Positions 1-7,588 are shown, counted from the stretch's first letter. The stretch: DNA of 37,218 nucleotides from JBDSKH01 sp035495435 (GCA_035495435.1 DATJFV010000083.1:1-37218); one strand, 5' to 3'. The notes: generated from the sequence alone by a model not told the origin. Numbers and translations: made by a program.

Positions 1-376
1 GCTTGGTGACGATCGCGACCTTCTTCGCGCGGGGGAACTGGTCGAGCGAGTCGTTGATGAAACGGTCGCCGGGGCCGATCTTCTCGTCGGCCGGCACACA
101 GAACCCGATCACGTCGACATCCCCCAGCGTGCTCGTCACCACGTCGTTGAGCCGTTGCCCGAGCAGGGTGCGGGGGCGGTGGATGCCGGGGGTGTCCACG
201 ATGATCAGCTGGCCGGATGCCGCGTGCACGACGCCGCGGATCGCGCGTCGCGTGGTCTGCGGCTTCGACGAGGTGATCGCGACCTTCTCACCCACGAGAG
301 CGTTGGTGAGGGTCGACTTGCCGACGTTCGGCCGGCCCACGAACGTGGCGAAGCCGGACCGGACGGGGTCAGTCAT
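1..376 (-). CDS. era: GTPase Era, N-terminal part (runs off the window)
   Basis: Era is a ribosome-associated GTPase that binds the 3' end of 16S rRNA and acts in late 30S assembly. The visible 125 codons begin MTDPVRSGF and carry the G1 loop GRPNVGKST, the TT of switch I (KPQTTRRA), and the G3 motif DTPG followed by IHRP, which is typical of Era. The sequence ends at VTK, where the G4 motif (N/T-K-x-D) starts, so the rest of the G domain and the C-terminal KH domain lie outside the window. The ATG at 376 overlaps the end of the upstream CBS-domain gene by 8 bp, so it is probably translated as the distal gene of the hrcA-to-era run. Family assignment rests on the motifs and on the ybeY-CBS-era order common in actinobacteria. 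Confidence 0.93.
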   Translation of the reverse strand, partial: MTDPVRSGFATFVGRPNVGKSTLTNALVGEKVAITSSKPQTTRRAIRGVVHAASGQLIIVDTPGIHRPRTLLGQRLNDVVTSTLGDVDVIGFCVPADEKIGPGDRFINDSLDQFPRAKKVAIVTK

Positions 377-1664
377 CGGGCTCTCCCTCGAACGCATCCT
401 CGGCCTCGGCCAGCGCATCGTCGCGCTCGACGATGAGGGTGCGCAGCAGCTTGCGCCGCCCCTCGACTCGTTCGGCGCGCAGCACCAGCCCCGACACCAC
501 AGCGCGCGATCCGGTGTCGGGCAGCCGCCCGACCGCCTTGATCAGCAGCCCGCCCGCGGAGTCGACGTCGTCGTCGTCGAGCTCGATGCCGAACAGGTCG
601 CCCAGTTCGTCTTTGGGCAGCCGCGCGCTCACCCGGAAGACGCCACCGCCGAGGTCGGTGACGTCGGGGGTCTCGCGGTCGTACTCGTCGGAGATGTCGC
701 CGACCAGTTCCTCGATGAGGTCCTCCATGGTCACGAGGCCCGCGATCCCGCCGTACTCGTCGACCACCATCGCCAGGTGGTTGGAGTCGCGCTGCATCTG
801 GCGCAGGGCGTCATCCGCCTTCTTGGATTCCGGCACGAATAGTGCGGGTCGGGCGAGGTCGCGCACGATGGTGCCGTTCGCGTCGAGCGGCTTCTCGTAC
901 ACCAGACGCGCAACGTCGCGCAGGTAGAGGATGCCGAGCACCTCATCGGCGTCCTTGCCGACGACCGGCATGCGCGACACCCCGGTCTGCAGGAACTGGT
1001 TCATGGCGTCACCGATCTGCCGGTCGTCGTCGATCGTGATCATGTCGGTGCGCGGGATCATGACCTCGCGCACTACGGTGTCGCCCCATTCGAAGATCGA
1101 GTGGATCAGCTCACGGTCGTCCTGTTCCAGCACGTCCAGCTCGGCCGCCTCGTCGACCATGCTGAGCAACTGCTCCTCGGAGGAGAAGGTCTGCGTGCGT
1201 GGCCGGCCCGGCGTCACCCGGTTGCCGATGGCGACGAGAGCCGCCGCGATGGGGCCCAGCAGCACGCGGGTGATGTGCACCGGCCAGGCGGCGAATCGCA
1301 TCAGACCGCGCGCGTGAGCCCGTCCCACCGAGCGCGGGCTCGATCCGACGAGCACGAACGACACGCCCGTCATGATGAGCGCCGCCGCGATGAGCACCCA
1401 CCACCACCGGTCGATCAGGGTGGCCAGCGAGATGGTGACCAACACCGCCGCCGTGGTCTCGGAGGTGACACGCAGGAAGTTGATGGCGTTGACATGCGAG
1501 GGCACATCGGCGGCGATCGCCAGCAGGGAGCGCTTCACCCGGCTGCCCGACGCCAGGTCGATCAGGTCGGTTCGGCTCAGCACCCCGAGCGCCGCATCGG
1601 CCGCCGCGAGCAGGCCGCCGAAGGCGACCAGCAGGACGGCCGCGGCGATGAAGATCCCGAGCAC
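369..1664 (-). CDS. Hemolysin-family membrane protein (DUF21 + CBS pair + CorC/HlyC domain)
   Basis: A 431-residue protein of the CNNM/CorC type. The N-terminal ~130 residues are hydrophobic with several membrane segments (DUF21). Two CBS motifs follow: around residues 200-260 (VMIPRTDMITI ... SRMPVVGKD) and around 290-330 (MVVDEYGGIAGLVTMEDLIEE). A CorC_HlyC domain covers about 340-415 (GGLLIKAVGRLPDTG). Related proteins are implicated in Mg2+/Co2+ efflux, and CBS pairs often sense adenine nucleotides. The name hemolysin is historical and gives no evidence of toxin activity. It starts with GTG at 1664, 6 bp after the ybeY stop, and overlaps era by 8 bp. The transported ion cannot be read from the sequence. 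Confidence 0.9.
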   Translation of the reverse strand: MLGIFIAAAVLLVAFGGLLAAADAALGVLSRTDLIDLASGSRVKRSLLAIAADVPSHVNAINFLRVTSETTAAVLVTISLATLIDRWWWVLIAAALIMTGVSFVLVGSSPRSVGRAHARGLMRFAAWPVHITRVLLGPIAAALVAIGNRVTPGRPRTQTFSSEEQLLSMVDEAAELDVLEQDDRELIHSIFEWGDTVVREVMIPRTDMITIDDDRQIGDAMNQFLQTGVSRMPVVGKDADEVLGILYLRDVARLVYEKPLDANGTIVRDLARPALFVPESKKADDALRQMQRDSNHLAMVVDEYGGIAGLVTMEDLIEELVGDISDEYDRETPDVTDLGGGVFRVSARLPKDELGDLFGIELDDDDVDSAGGLLIKAVGRLPDTGSRAVVSGLVLRAERVEGRRKLLRTLIVERDDALAEAEDAFEGEPDD

Positions 1665-1670
1665 GGCCGG

Positions 1671-2132
1671 CTACCGTCGTCGCTCGGCCAGGGTGAAGCC
1701 GACGAGGATGTCGCGCTGGATGCCGAACATCTCGCGCTCGTCCTCGGGCTCGGCGTGGTCGAACCCGAGCAGGTGCAGGATGCCGTGAGCGGTCAGCAGG
1801 AGCATCTCCTCCATGGGGCTGTGGCCGGCGCCCTCGGCCTGGGCGATGGCCACCTGCGGGCACAGCACGATGTCGCCGAGCAGCCCCGCGGGGGTGATCT
1901 CGTCTTCGCTGCCGGGTCGCAGTTCGTCCATCGGGAAGCTGAGCACGTCGGTCGGGCCCGGCTCATCCATCCACTGCACGTGCAACTGCTCCATGGCGGC
2001 CTCGTCGACCATCAGGATGGCCAGATCGGCGTCAGGATGCACGTGCAGGTGATCGAGCGCGAAGGTCGCGAGCCGCTGCAGGGCCGCCTCATCGACCTCG
2101 ACGCCGGACTCGTTGTTGATCTCGATGCTCAT
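1671..2132 (-). CDS. ybeY: Endoribonuclease YbeY (16S rRNA maturation)
   Basis: A 153-residue metal-dependent RNase that acts in 16S rRNA 3'-end processing and 70S quality control. The family's zinc site is intact: HGILHLLGFDH gives His116, His120 and His126 in the H-x3-H-x5-H pattern. The upstream TDVLSFPMDE block is also family-typical. Length is normal. Its ATG at 2132 shares its A with the TGA of the PhoH gene (TGATG), so translation is probably coupled. Adjacency of phoH-like, ybeY, CBS and era genes is widely conserved. Confidence 0.95.
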   Translation of the reverse strand: MSIEINNESGVEVDEAALQRLATFALDHLHVHPDADLAILMVDEAAMEQLHVQWMDEPGPTDVLSFPMDELRPGSEDEITPAGLLGDIVLCPQVAIAQAEGAGHSPMEEMLLLTAHGILHLLGFDHAEPEDEREMFGIQRDILVGFTLAERRR

Positions 2133-3184
2133 CAGCGTTTCCGTCGGGGGCGGTCGGCGGGACCGGGCTGAGGCTTGTCGGTCTGCTCGCGCTCGTAACG
2201 CCGCGCCTGCTTCACCTCGTCGTACTTGGTGTACGCGTCGACGATCCGGCCGACCAGCGAATGCCGCACCACGTCGTCACTGGTGAGGGTGGCGAAATGG
2301 ATGTCGTCGATGTCGTCGAGCACTCGCGTCACCAGACGCAGCCCGCTGGTGCCGGTCGGCAGGTCGACCTGGGTGATGTCGCCGGTGACGACCATCTTGG
2401 TGCCGAAGCCCAAGCGGGTGAGGAACATCTTCATCTGCTCGGGCGTGGTGTTCTGCGCCTCGTCGAGGACCACGAACGCGTTGTTCAGAGTACGACCGCG
2501 CATGTAGGCCAGCGGGGCGACCTCGACCGTGCCGGTGGCCAGAAGCTTGGGCACGATCTCGGGATCCATCATCTCGTTGAGCGCGTCGTACAGCGGGCGC
2601 AGGTACGGGTCGATCTTGTCGGTGAGTGTGCCCGGCAGGAACCCGAGCCGCTCCCCCGCCTCGACGGCGGGACGGGTGAGGATGATGCGCTCGACCTCTT
2701 TGCGCTGCAGCGCCTGAACGGCCTTCGCCATCGCCAGATAGGTCTTGCCGGTACCGGCCGGGCCGATGCCGAACGTGATGGTGTTCTCGTCGATGGCGTC
2801 GACGTACGCCTTCTGCCCCAGGGTCTTCGGCCGGATGCTCTTTCCTCGCCCGGTGAGGATCGCCTGGCTCAGCACCTCGGCCGGAGAACCCTGGCCCCGC
2901 TCGAGGATCCGCGCCGAACTCGTCACATCGACCGGACCGAGGTCCACGCCGTTGCGCACCATCTCGATGAGCTCGCCGACGAGCCGTTCTGCCGCGGCGA
3001 CCTGATCGGCAGGGCCCTCGATCGTGACCTGGTTGCCCCGGACGAGCACCGCGACCTCGGGATACTGGTGCTCGATGGTGGTCAGCAGGCGGTCCTGCGG
3101 GCCCAGCAGCCGGACCATGGCGACGCCGTCCACCTGGAGTTCGGCGTGCGCGACGCCCTGGGGTGAACTGTCGTTAGAAGCCAA
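2132..3184 (-). CDS. PhoH family ATPase (PhoH-like / YbeZ type)
   Basis: A 350-residue cytoplasmic P-loop ATPase. Residues ~20-80 resemble the KH-like N-terminal region of PhoH-like proteins. The Walker A motif GPAGTGKT is at 141-148 and Walker B VVLDEAQN at 238-245. The C-terminus is basic (RPRRKR). The physiological role is not fully settled: homologues next to ybeY (E. coli YbeZ) interact with YbeY and are linked to RNA metabolism. The chosen start is TTG at 3184, preceded by GGAAGG at a suitable distance. It overlaps the HIT gene by 11 bp, and the rare TTG codon may keep expression low or tied to HIT translation. Confidence 0.92.
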   Translation of the reverse strand: MASNDSSPQGVAHAELQVDGVAMVRLLGPQDRLLTTIEHQYPEVAVLVRGNQVTIEGPADQVAAAERLVGELIEMVRNGVDLGPVDVTSSARILERGQGSPAEVLSQAILTGRGKSIRPKTLGQKAYVDAIDENTITFGIGPAGTGKTYLAMAKAVQALQRKEVERIILTRPAVEAGERLGFLPGTLTDKIDPYLRPLYDALNEMMDPEIVPKLLATGTVEVAPLAYMRGRTLNNAFVVLDEAQNTTPEQMKMFLTRLGFGTKMVVTGDITQVDLPTGTSGLRLVTRVLDDIDDIHFATLTSDDVVRHSLVGRIVDAYTKYDEVKQARRYEREQTDKPQPGPADRPRRKR

Positions 3185-3524
3185 GGGAGCCTTCCGTCAG
3201 CCCGCCCGCGAGGACGTGCGCATGAACGTGGAAAATGGTCTGCCCGGCGTCTTCGCCGGTGTTGAAGATCAGCCGGTACTGCCCGTCTGATCGCTGCTCG
3301 GCCAGCATGCGTGCGGTGCCGACGATGTCGGCGAGCAACTGCGGATCGGCCGCGGACAGCTCGCCGACATCGCGGTAGGTCGCCTGCTTGGGGAACACCA
3401 GCAGGTGCATCGGCGCTTTCGGCGCGATGTCGGTGATCGCCATCAGCCGGTCGTCCTCGAAGACGATGTCGGCCGGCAGTTCGCGCGCGACGATGCGCTC
3501 GAAGATGGTCGGCTCGCTCGGCAT
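3174..3524 (-). CDS. HIT domain protein (HinT-like nucleotide hydrolase)
   Basis: A 116-residue histidine triad protein. The triad HVHAHV is at 99-104 near the C-terminus, with the FNTG block before it and FERIVARELPADIVFEDD at the N-terminus, as in HinT purine nucleoside phosphoramidases (FERI-x-ELP-x-VYED in other bacteria). Members hydrolyse AMP-linked phosphoramidates; the natural substrate is uncertain. The gene lies between rsmE and the PhoH gene. Upstream of its ATG is TAAGCT, six bases, then ATG, so it may be transcribed from its own leaderless promoter as well as from the hrcA operon. Confidence 0.93.
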   Translation of the reverse strand: MPSEPTIFERIVARELPADIVFEDDRLMAITDIAPKAPMHLLVFPKQATYRDVGELSAADPQLLADIVGTARMLAEQRSDGQYRLIFNTGEDAGQTIFHVHAHVLAGGLTEGSLGF

Positions 3525-3530
3525 GCCTCT

Positions 3531-3536
3531 AGCTTA
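3531..3536 (-). promoter_or_regulatory. Putative leaderless -10 box (TAAGCT) for the HIT gene
   Basis: On the minus strand TAAGCT is followed by exactly six bases and the ATG at 3524. This spacing puts transcription start at or next to the start codon. No clear -35 is visible and no separate ribosome binding site is needed. It lies in the 23-bp gap after rsmE and would serve as an internal promoter. Confidence 0.4.
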
Positions 3537-3547
3537 AGGCTCCGGGT

Positions 3548-4264
3548 CTACCATCTGCCGAGGCGCGCGTTGAGCACGGCCAGCGCCGCCGGCCCGGCGC
3601 TCGAGGTGCGCAGCACCTCGCTGCCCAGGCGGACGTGGGTGGCGAACCGCGTGAGCTCGTTCGGCGAGACCCCGCCCTCGGGCCCGACGACGAGAGTGAT
3701 GCGATCGTGCTCGTCGAGCACCACATCGGTCAGCCGCGTCGACGCCGTGGGCTCGAGCACCAGCACCAGCCCCGGCAGCGCCGCGAGTTGCGCGGTCGTC
3801 ATCGGTTCGGTCACTTCGGGAACCCACGAGCGGATCGACTGCTTGCTCGCTTCGCGCACGATGCTCTGCCAGCGTTCGCGGCCCTTCACGGCCTTCGCGC
3901 CCTCCCACCGGCTCACCGAACGCTCCGCCTGCCAGGGGATGATCCCGCTCACGCCCAGTTCGGTGGCGGTCTGGATCGCCAGTTCGTCGCGGTCGCCCTT
4001 CGCCAGCGCCTGCGCCAGCCACAACTGGGGCGCCGGGCGCTCGTCACGGCGCACACGCAGCACGTCGAGCTCCAGTACCCCGCCGTCCGTGGAGGAGACG
4101 GCGCCCTCGACGATCAGGCCGGAACCGTTGCCCACCGCGAGGTGCTCCCCCGTGCGCACGCGCGCGACGGTGATCGCGTGCCGCGCCTCGGCCCCGGTGA
4201 TGCGCAGGCGGCCCGATGCGGCATCCGTCTCACTCAGAGCGGGGTCGACGTACAGCGAGGCCAC
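3548..4264 (-). CDS. rsmE: 16S rRNA (uracil-1498-N3)-methyltransferase RsmE
   Basis: A 238-residue SPOUT-class methyltransferase that makes m3U1498 in 16S rRNA. The knot region shows VVGPEGGVSPNE and, near the C-terminus, the LGSEVLRTSSAGPAAL block, which correspond to the SAM-binding loops of the family. The N-terminal PUA-like part starts MASLYVDP, with the HAITVARVRTGEHL block following. The start is GTG at 4264, 9 bp after the dnaJ stop. The dnaJ-rsmE-HIT order is common in actinobacteria. Nothing unusual in length. Confidence 0.94.
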   Translation of the reverse strand: MASLYVDPALSETDAASGRLRITGAEARHAITVARVRTGEHLAVGNGSGLIVEGAVSSTDGGVLELDVLRVRRDERPAPQLWLAQALAKGDRDELAIQTATELGVSGIIPWQAERSVSRWEGAKAVKGRERWQSIVREASKQSIRSWVPEVTEPMTTAQLAALPGLVLVLEPTASTRLTDVVLDEHDRITLVVGPEGGVSPNELTRFATHVRLGSEVLRTSSAGPAALAVLNARLGRW

Positions 4265-4273
4265 CGGCTCGGG

Positions 4274-5386
4274 TCACACCCCGAGGAACCGGTCGCGCAG
4301 CTTCGCGAACAACCCCTGTTGGAAGGTCGAGAACTCGGGCGGCACGGGCCGACGCGACGCCGCGAACTGCTTGATCAGCTCGGTCTCTTTCGAGTTGAGG
4401 CGCACGGGGGTGACCACCTGGATGCCGATCTTCAGCTCGCCACGACCGCCGCCGCGCAGCCGGGTGATGCCCCGGTCTTTGACGGTGATGATGTCGGCGC
4501 TCTGCGTGCCGGGCTTGATGTCGAGCGTGACGTCGCCGTCGAGGGAGGCCAGGGTCGCCGTGGTCCCCAGCACGGCATCCGCCATCTGCACCTCGAGCGT
4601 CGCGAGCAGGTCGTCGCCGCTGCGGCTGAACACCTTGTGGTGCTTCACCTTGACCTCGAGATAGAGGTCGCCGTGCTCGCCGCCCGCGGGGCCCGCCTCG
4701 CCCTCGCCCGGCAGGTGCAGGCGCATGCCGGTGTCGACACCGGCGGGCACGTCGACGTGCACCGTGCGCTTCGCCCGCACGCGCCCCTGGCCGGCGCAGG
4801 TCGGGCACGGCGACGGGATGACGGTGCCGTACCCGCGGCAGGTGCCGCACGGGCTCGAGGTCATCACGTTGCCCAGCAGCGAGCGCATCGCACGCTGGAT
4901 CTGCCCGGTGCCGTGGCAGATGTCGCAGGTGACCGGGTGGGTGCCCGGAGCGCAGCAGCTGCCCTCACAGGTTTCGCAGAGCACCGCGGTGTCGACCTCG
5001 AGATCGCGCTTGGTGCCGAAGACGACCTCGTCGAGGTCCACCTCGATGCGCAGCAGCGCGTCCTGCCCGCGCTCGCGCCGTGACCGCGGCCCGGCCGTGC
5101 GCCCGCCCGCTGCCGCGCCGAAGAAGGTCTCGAAGATATCGCCGAAACCGAACGAGCCTGCCCCGCCGCCGCCGAAGCCGCTGCCGCCCATGTCGTAGCG
5201 CTGCCGCTCCTGCGGGTCGCTCAACACGTCGTAGGCGTGCGTCACGCTCTTGAAACGCTCCGCCGCGTCGGCACTCGGGTTGACATCCGGATGCAGCTCG
5301 CGCGCCAGTCGGCGGTACGCCTTCTTGATCTCCTCGGGCGTCGCGTCGCGCTCGACGCCCAGCACCTCGTAATGGTCGGTTGCCAC
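4274..5386 (-). CDS. dnaJ: Chaperone DnaJ (DnaJ2-type, with HrcA)
   Basis: A 370-residue type I J-protein that stimulates DnaK ATPase and delivers substrates. The J domain holds HPD at 32-34. A Gly/Phe-rich linker lies around 65-90. The zinc-binding region at about 138-200 shows four cysteine motifs: CETCEGSC, CDICHGTG, CGTCRGYG and CPTCAGQG. In the first, the final Gly of CxxCxGxG is Cys. The C-terminal substrate-binding domains follow. It starts with GTG at 5386, 9 bp after hrcA, so it should share the CIRCE/HrcA-controlled promoter. No dnaK is here, consistent with the second actinobacterial dnaJ that travels with hrcA rather than the dnaK-grpE-dnaJ copy. Confidence 0.94.
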   Translation of the reverse strand: MATDHYEVLGVERDATPEEIKKAYRRLARELHPDVNPSADAAERFKSVTHAYDVLSDPQERQRYDMGGSGFGGGGAGSFGFGDIFETFFGAAAGGRTAGPRSRRERGQDALLRIEVDLDEVVFGTKRDLEVDTAVLCETCEGSCCAPGTHPVTCDICHGTGQIQRAMRSLLGNVMTSSPCGTCRGYGTVIPSPCPTCAGQGRVRAKRTVHVDVPAGVDTGMRLHLPGEGEAGPAGGEHGDLYLEVKVKHHKVFSRSGDDLLATLEVQMADAVLGTTATLASLDGDVTLDIKPGTQSADIITVKDRGITRLRGGGRGELKIGIQVVTPVRLNSKETELIKQFAASRRPVPPEFSTFQQGLFAKLRDRFLGV

Positions 5387-5395
5387 GTGATCCCG

Positions 5396-6418
5396 TCAGT
5401 CCTCACCGAGCAGCCGCGTCAGGTAGCGGGCCACGGCCCGCACGGCCACCATGTTGTTCGAGTAGTCCATGCGGGTGGGGCCCAGCACGCCGAGGCGCGC
5501 CACACTCCCCCCGGATGCCGTGTAACCCGAGGCGAGCACACTGGTCTCGCTCAGGCCGAAGTCGGCGTTCTCACGCCCGATGCGCACCTCGACGCCGTCG
5601 GCGTCGATCTCCATCTCGCCGAACAGCTTGAGCAGGGTGACCTGCTCTTCGATCGCCTCGAGCACCGGATAGATGCTGCCGCTGAAGTCGCTCTCGGTGC
5701 GCGCGAGGTTGGCCGCGCCGGCCATCACCAGGCGGTCCTGGCGGTTCGCGGCGACCTGTTCGGCGAGACTGCGCGCGACGGCGGTGGCGGTGTCACGCAG
5801 GGCGGGGGCTACGGATGCCGGGACCCCGTGCAGCGTCTGGGCCGCGTCGGCGAGCGCCTGGCCTCCGAGTGCGGCGTTGAATGCGGAACGGAGCTCGCCC
5901 AGCGAGATCTCGTCGAGCCCGTGCGCTCCGTCGAGCAGGTGCTGGTCGACACGACCGGTGTCGGTGATGAGCACCGTCATCAGACGCGTCGGCGCCAGGA
6001 CGACCAGCTCGACGTGACGCACCCGTGCGTTGCCGAAAGAGGGGTATTGCGCGAGCGCCACTTGATTGGTCAGCTGCGACAGCATCCGCACCGTGCGGGC
6101 CAGCACGTCGTCGAGATCGACGGACTGCCCGAGGAAGGTCTCGATCGCCTGCCGCTGCGCGGGGGTGAGGGGCCGCAGATCGGCCAGCTGGTCGACGAAG
6201 ACCCGGTAGCCCTTGTCGGTCGGCACGCGGCCCGACGAGGTGTGCGGCGCGGTGATCAGCTCTTCCTCTTCGAGCTGAGCCATGTCGTTGCGGATCGTCG
6301 CCGCCGAGACCCCGAACGAGTGCCGCTCGACGATCGTCTTCGAGCCGACCGGCTCGCGCGAGGCGACGTAGTCCTGCACGATCACGCGAAGGACGGCGAG
6401 ACTGCGTTCGGAGACCAT
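5396..6418 (-). CDS. hrcA: Heat-inducible transcription repressor HrcA
   Basis: A 340-residue repressor of class I heat-shock genes that binds CIRCE. The N-terminal winged helix reads MVSERSLAVLRVIVQDYV, then EPVGSKT, SAATIRNDM and LEEEELITAPHTSSGRVPTDKGYRVFVD, all signature blocks. The C-terminal GAF-like half ends with GPTRMDYSNNMVAVRAVARYL. The start chosen is ATG at 6418 because the family begins there and AAAGGCGGG lies just upstream. A start at 6445 would sit inside the CIRCE operator. First gene of the hrcA-dnaJ-to-era run and most likely autoregulated through the operator at 6439-6465. Confidence 0.96.
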   Translation of the reverse strand: MVSERSLAVLRVIVQDYVASREPVGSKTIVERHSFGVSAATIRNDMAQLEEEELITAPHTSSGRVPTDKGYRVFVDQLADLRPLTPAQRQAIETFLGQSVDLDDVLARTVRMLSQLTNQVALAQYPSFGNARVRHVELVVLAPTRLMTVLITDTGRVDQHLLDGAHGLDEISLGELRSAFNAALGGQALADAAQTLHGVPASVAPALRDTATAVARSLAEQVAANRQDRLVMAGAANLARTESDFSGSIYPVLEAIEEQVTLLKLFGEMEIDADGVEVRIGRENADFGLSETSVLASGYTASGGSVARLGVLGPTRMDYSNNMVAVRAVARYLTRLLGED

Positions 6419-6438
6419 GCTCGACCCGCCTTTCCGCC

Positions 6439-6465
6439 TTAGCACTCGCTGACCGGGACTGCCAA
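6439..6465 (-). promoter_or_regulatory. CIRCE operator (HrcA binding site)
   Basis: The plus strand reads TTAGCACTC, nine bases, GACTGCCAA. The CIRCE consensus is TTAGCACTC-N9-GAGTGCTAA. The left arm is exact and the right arm matches 7 of 9 with the spacing exact. It lies 21 bp upstream of the hrcA start and directly against the TACAAT -10 box, so bound HrcA would cover the transcription start. Confidence 0.9.
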
Positions 6466-6470
6466 TTGTA
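6465..6470 (-). promoter_or_regulatory. hrcA -10 box (TACAAT)
   Basis: On the minus strand TACAAT matches the sigma70-type -10 at five of six positions and abuts the CIRCE element. I could not find a good TTGACA-like -35 at 16-18 bp. The predicted transcription start falls inside the CIRCE arm, leaving a leader of about 40 bases with an AAAGGCGGG ribosome binding site. Confidence 0.6.
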
Positions 6471-6494
6471 GCGCGACACGCCGTTACCCCACCG

Positions 6495-6530
6495 TTGCAC
6501 GCGGTGTTGCGGAAACGCTACCTTTAGCGT
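6495..6530 (+). promoter_or_regulatory. Putative promoter of the DUF4870 gene with inverted repeat on the -10
   Basis: TTGCAC (6495-6500), an 18-base spacer, then TACCTT (6519-6524) resembles a sigma70-type promoter for the plus-strand gene at 6590. A perfect inverted repeat ACGCTA-CCTT-TAGCGT (6515-6530) straddles the -10. It could be an operator or a chance palindrome. The leader would be about 60 bases, ending in GAAAGG before the ATG. Confidence 0.45.
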
Positions 6531-6589
6531 GCTCGCGTGCCCCGGTGGGCAGGTCGAGCGCCCCTTCATATACCGAAAGGCATGATCAC

Positions 6590-6970
6590 ATGACCACTCC
6601 CGCTCCGCAGCCCGCGGCTGCCGCGCCGCTCTCCGAGGCTGAGGACAAGCAGTGGGCGAGCTTCGCTCACCTCGGCGGTATCCTCGGTTTCCTCCCCGCG
6701 CTCATCATCTGGCTGATCTTCAAGGACCGCGGCGTCAAGACCAACGTCGAGGGCAAAGAGGCCCTGAACTTCCAGATCACCGTGACCATCGGGTACTTCG
6801 CCTGCGCGATCCTCGGTGCGCTCCTCGCGGTCGTCCTGGTCGGCTTCATCTTCTACATCGCCTGGCTGGCGATCTGGGTGCTCTCGCTGATCTGGTCGAT
6901 CATGGGCTTCCAGAAGGTCAACGCCGGTGGCAGCTACCGCTACCCGGTCGCCCTGCGCCTCATCAAGTAA
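6590..6970 (+). CDS. Small membrane protein, DUF4870 family
   Basis: A 126-residue protein with an Ala/Pro-rich start (MTTPAPQPAAAAP) and the DUF4870 pattern: a WASFAHLGG opening, a first membrane segment, IFKDRG, the NFQITVTI block starting the second segment, then a third hydrophobic stretch of about 30 residues and a short cytoplasmic tail. The function of the family is unknown. The start is the ATG at 6590, preceded by GAAAGG at 6575-6580. It is transcribed divergently from hrcA and followed by a strong hairpin. A second DUF4870 gene follows at 7052. Confidence 0.85.
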   Translation: MTTPAPQPAAAAPLSEAEDKQWASFAHLGGILGFLPALIIWLIFKDRGVKTNVEGKEALNFQITVTIGYFACAILGALLAVVLVGFIFYIAWLAIWVLSLIWSIMGFQKVNAGGSYRYPVALRLIK

Positions 6971-6986
6971 CACCGCGAACCGCTCT

Positions 6987-7018
6987 GAGGGCGTCGGACC
7001 ATCGGGTCCGGCGCCCTC
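6987..7018 (+). terminator. Hairpin terminator after the first DUF4870 gene
   Basis: GAGGGCGTCGGACC, loop ATCG, GGTCCGGCGCCCTC: a 14-bp stem with one G-T pair, starting 16 bp after the stop codon. It has no strong T tract (TGCGTAT follows), which is usual for actinobacterial terminators. Confidence 0.7.
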
Positions 7019-7051
7019 TGCGTATCCGGGGCCCTCTGGTTCAATGGGGGT

Positions 7052-7588
7052 ATGAGCGACGCGAAGACCCCCGCCGACAAGCCGAAGCCCGCCGCGAAGA
7101 AGCCGGCAGCGAAGAAGCCGGCGGCCGCCGTTCCGCCGGTGCCGCCCGCTCCCCCGGCGCCCCCCGCTCCCCCGGCGCCTGCAGCCGCCGCGCCGCCCGC
7201 TCCGCCGTACGCCGCTGCTCCGGCAGCCCCCGCGGCGCCTTTGCCGCCGCTGCGGCCCGATGAGGAACGCAACATCGCGATGCTGTCGCACCTGATCTCG
7301 CTGGTGGCGATCCTGCTGTCGGCCTCCTGGATCAGCGCGCTGATCTTCTACCTCATCTACAAGGACCGCGGCCCGTTCGTGCGCCAGCACACGGCGACCG
7401 AGCTGAACTTCCAGCTCACGATGGTGCTTGCCGCCATCGTCGGCGGCCTGCTGGCGATCGTGCTGGTCGGCATCCTCGTGCTGTTCGCGATCCCGGTGAT
7501 GATGATCGTGTTCGGCATCATCGCCACGATGCGTGCCAACCAGGGTCAGCCGTACGAGTACCCGCTGGCGATCAAGTTCGTGCGCTGA
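7052..7588 (+). CDS. DUF4870 membrane protein with long Lys/Ala/Pro-rich N-terminus
   Basis: A 178-residue protein. Residues 1-70 are low-complexity: repeated KPAAKK units, then PPAPPAPPAP-type runs, probably disordered and cytoplasmic. From about residue 70 the DUF4870 core follows: ERNIAMLSHLISL, YLIYKDRGPFVRQHTATELNFQ, a long hydrophobic segment, and the YEYPLAIKF end. It resembles the product of 6590-6970 in the core but has the extra N-terminal region. The function is unknown. A GGGGGT run lies directly before the ATG, too close for an ideal ribosome binding site. The gene converges with hemW; only a small CCGCC/GGCGG hairpin (7590-7604) lies between them. Confidence 0.82.
   Translation: MSDAKTPADKPKPAAKKPAAKKPAAAVPPVPPAPPAPPAPPAPAAAAPPAPPYAAAPAAPAAPLPPLRPDEERNIAMLSHLISLVAILLSASWISALIFYLIYKDRGPFVRQHTATELNFQLTMVLAAIVGGLLAIVLVGILVLFAIPVMMIVFGIIATMRANQGQPYEYPLAIKFVR

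Noticed and set aside
3..842. 279-codon open frame on the plus strand over era and the CBS protein
   Set aside because: Antisense to two well-supported genes; low-complexity Arg/Ser/Pro/Val product with no family motif. High GC keeps shadow frames open.
6419..6445. Longer hrcA with nine extra N-terminal residues
   Set aside because: The added codons lie inside the CIRCE operator and have no homology; the ATG at 6418 has a ribosome binding site.
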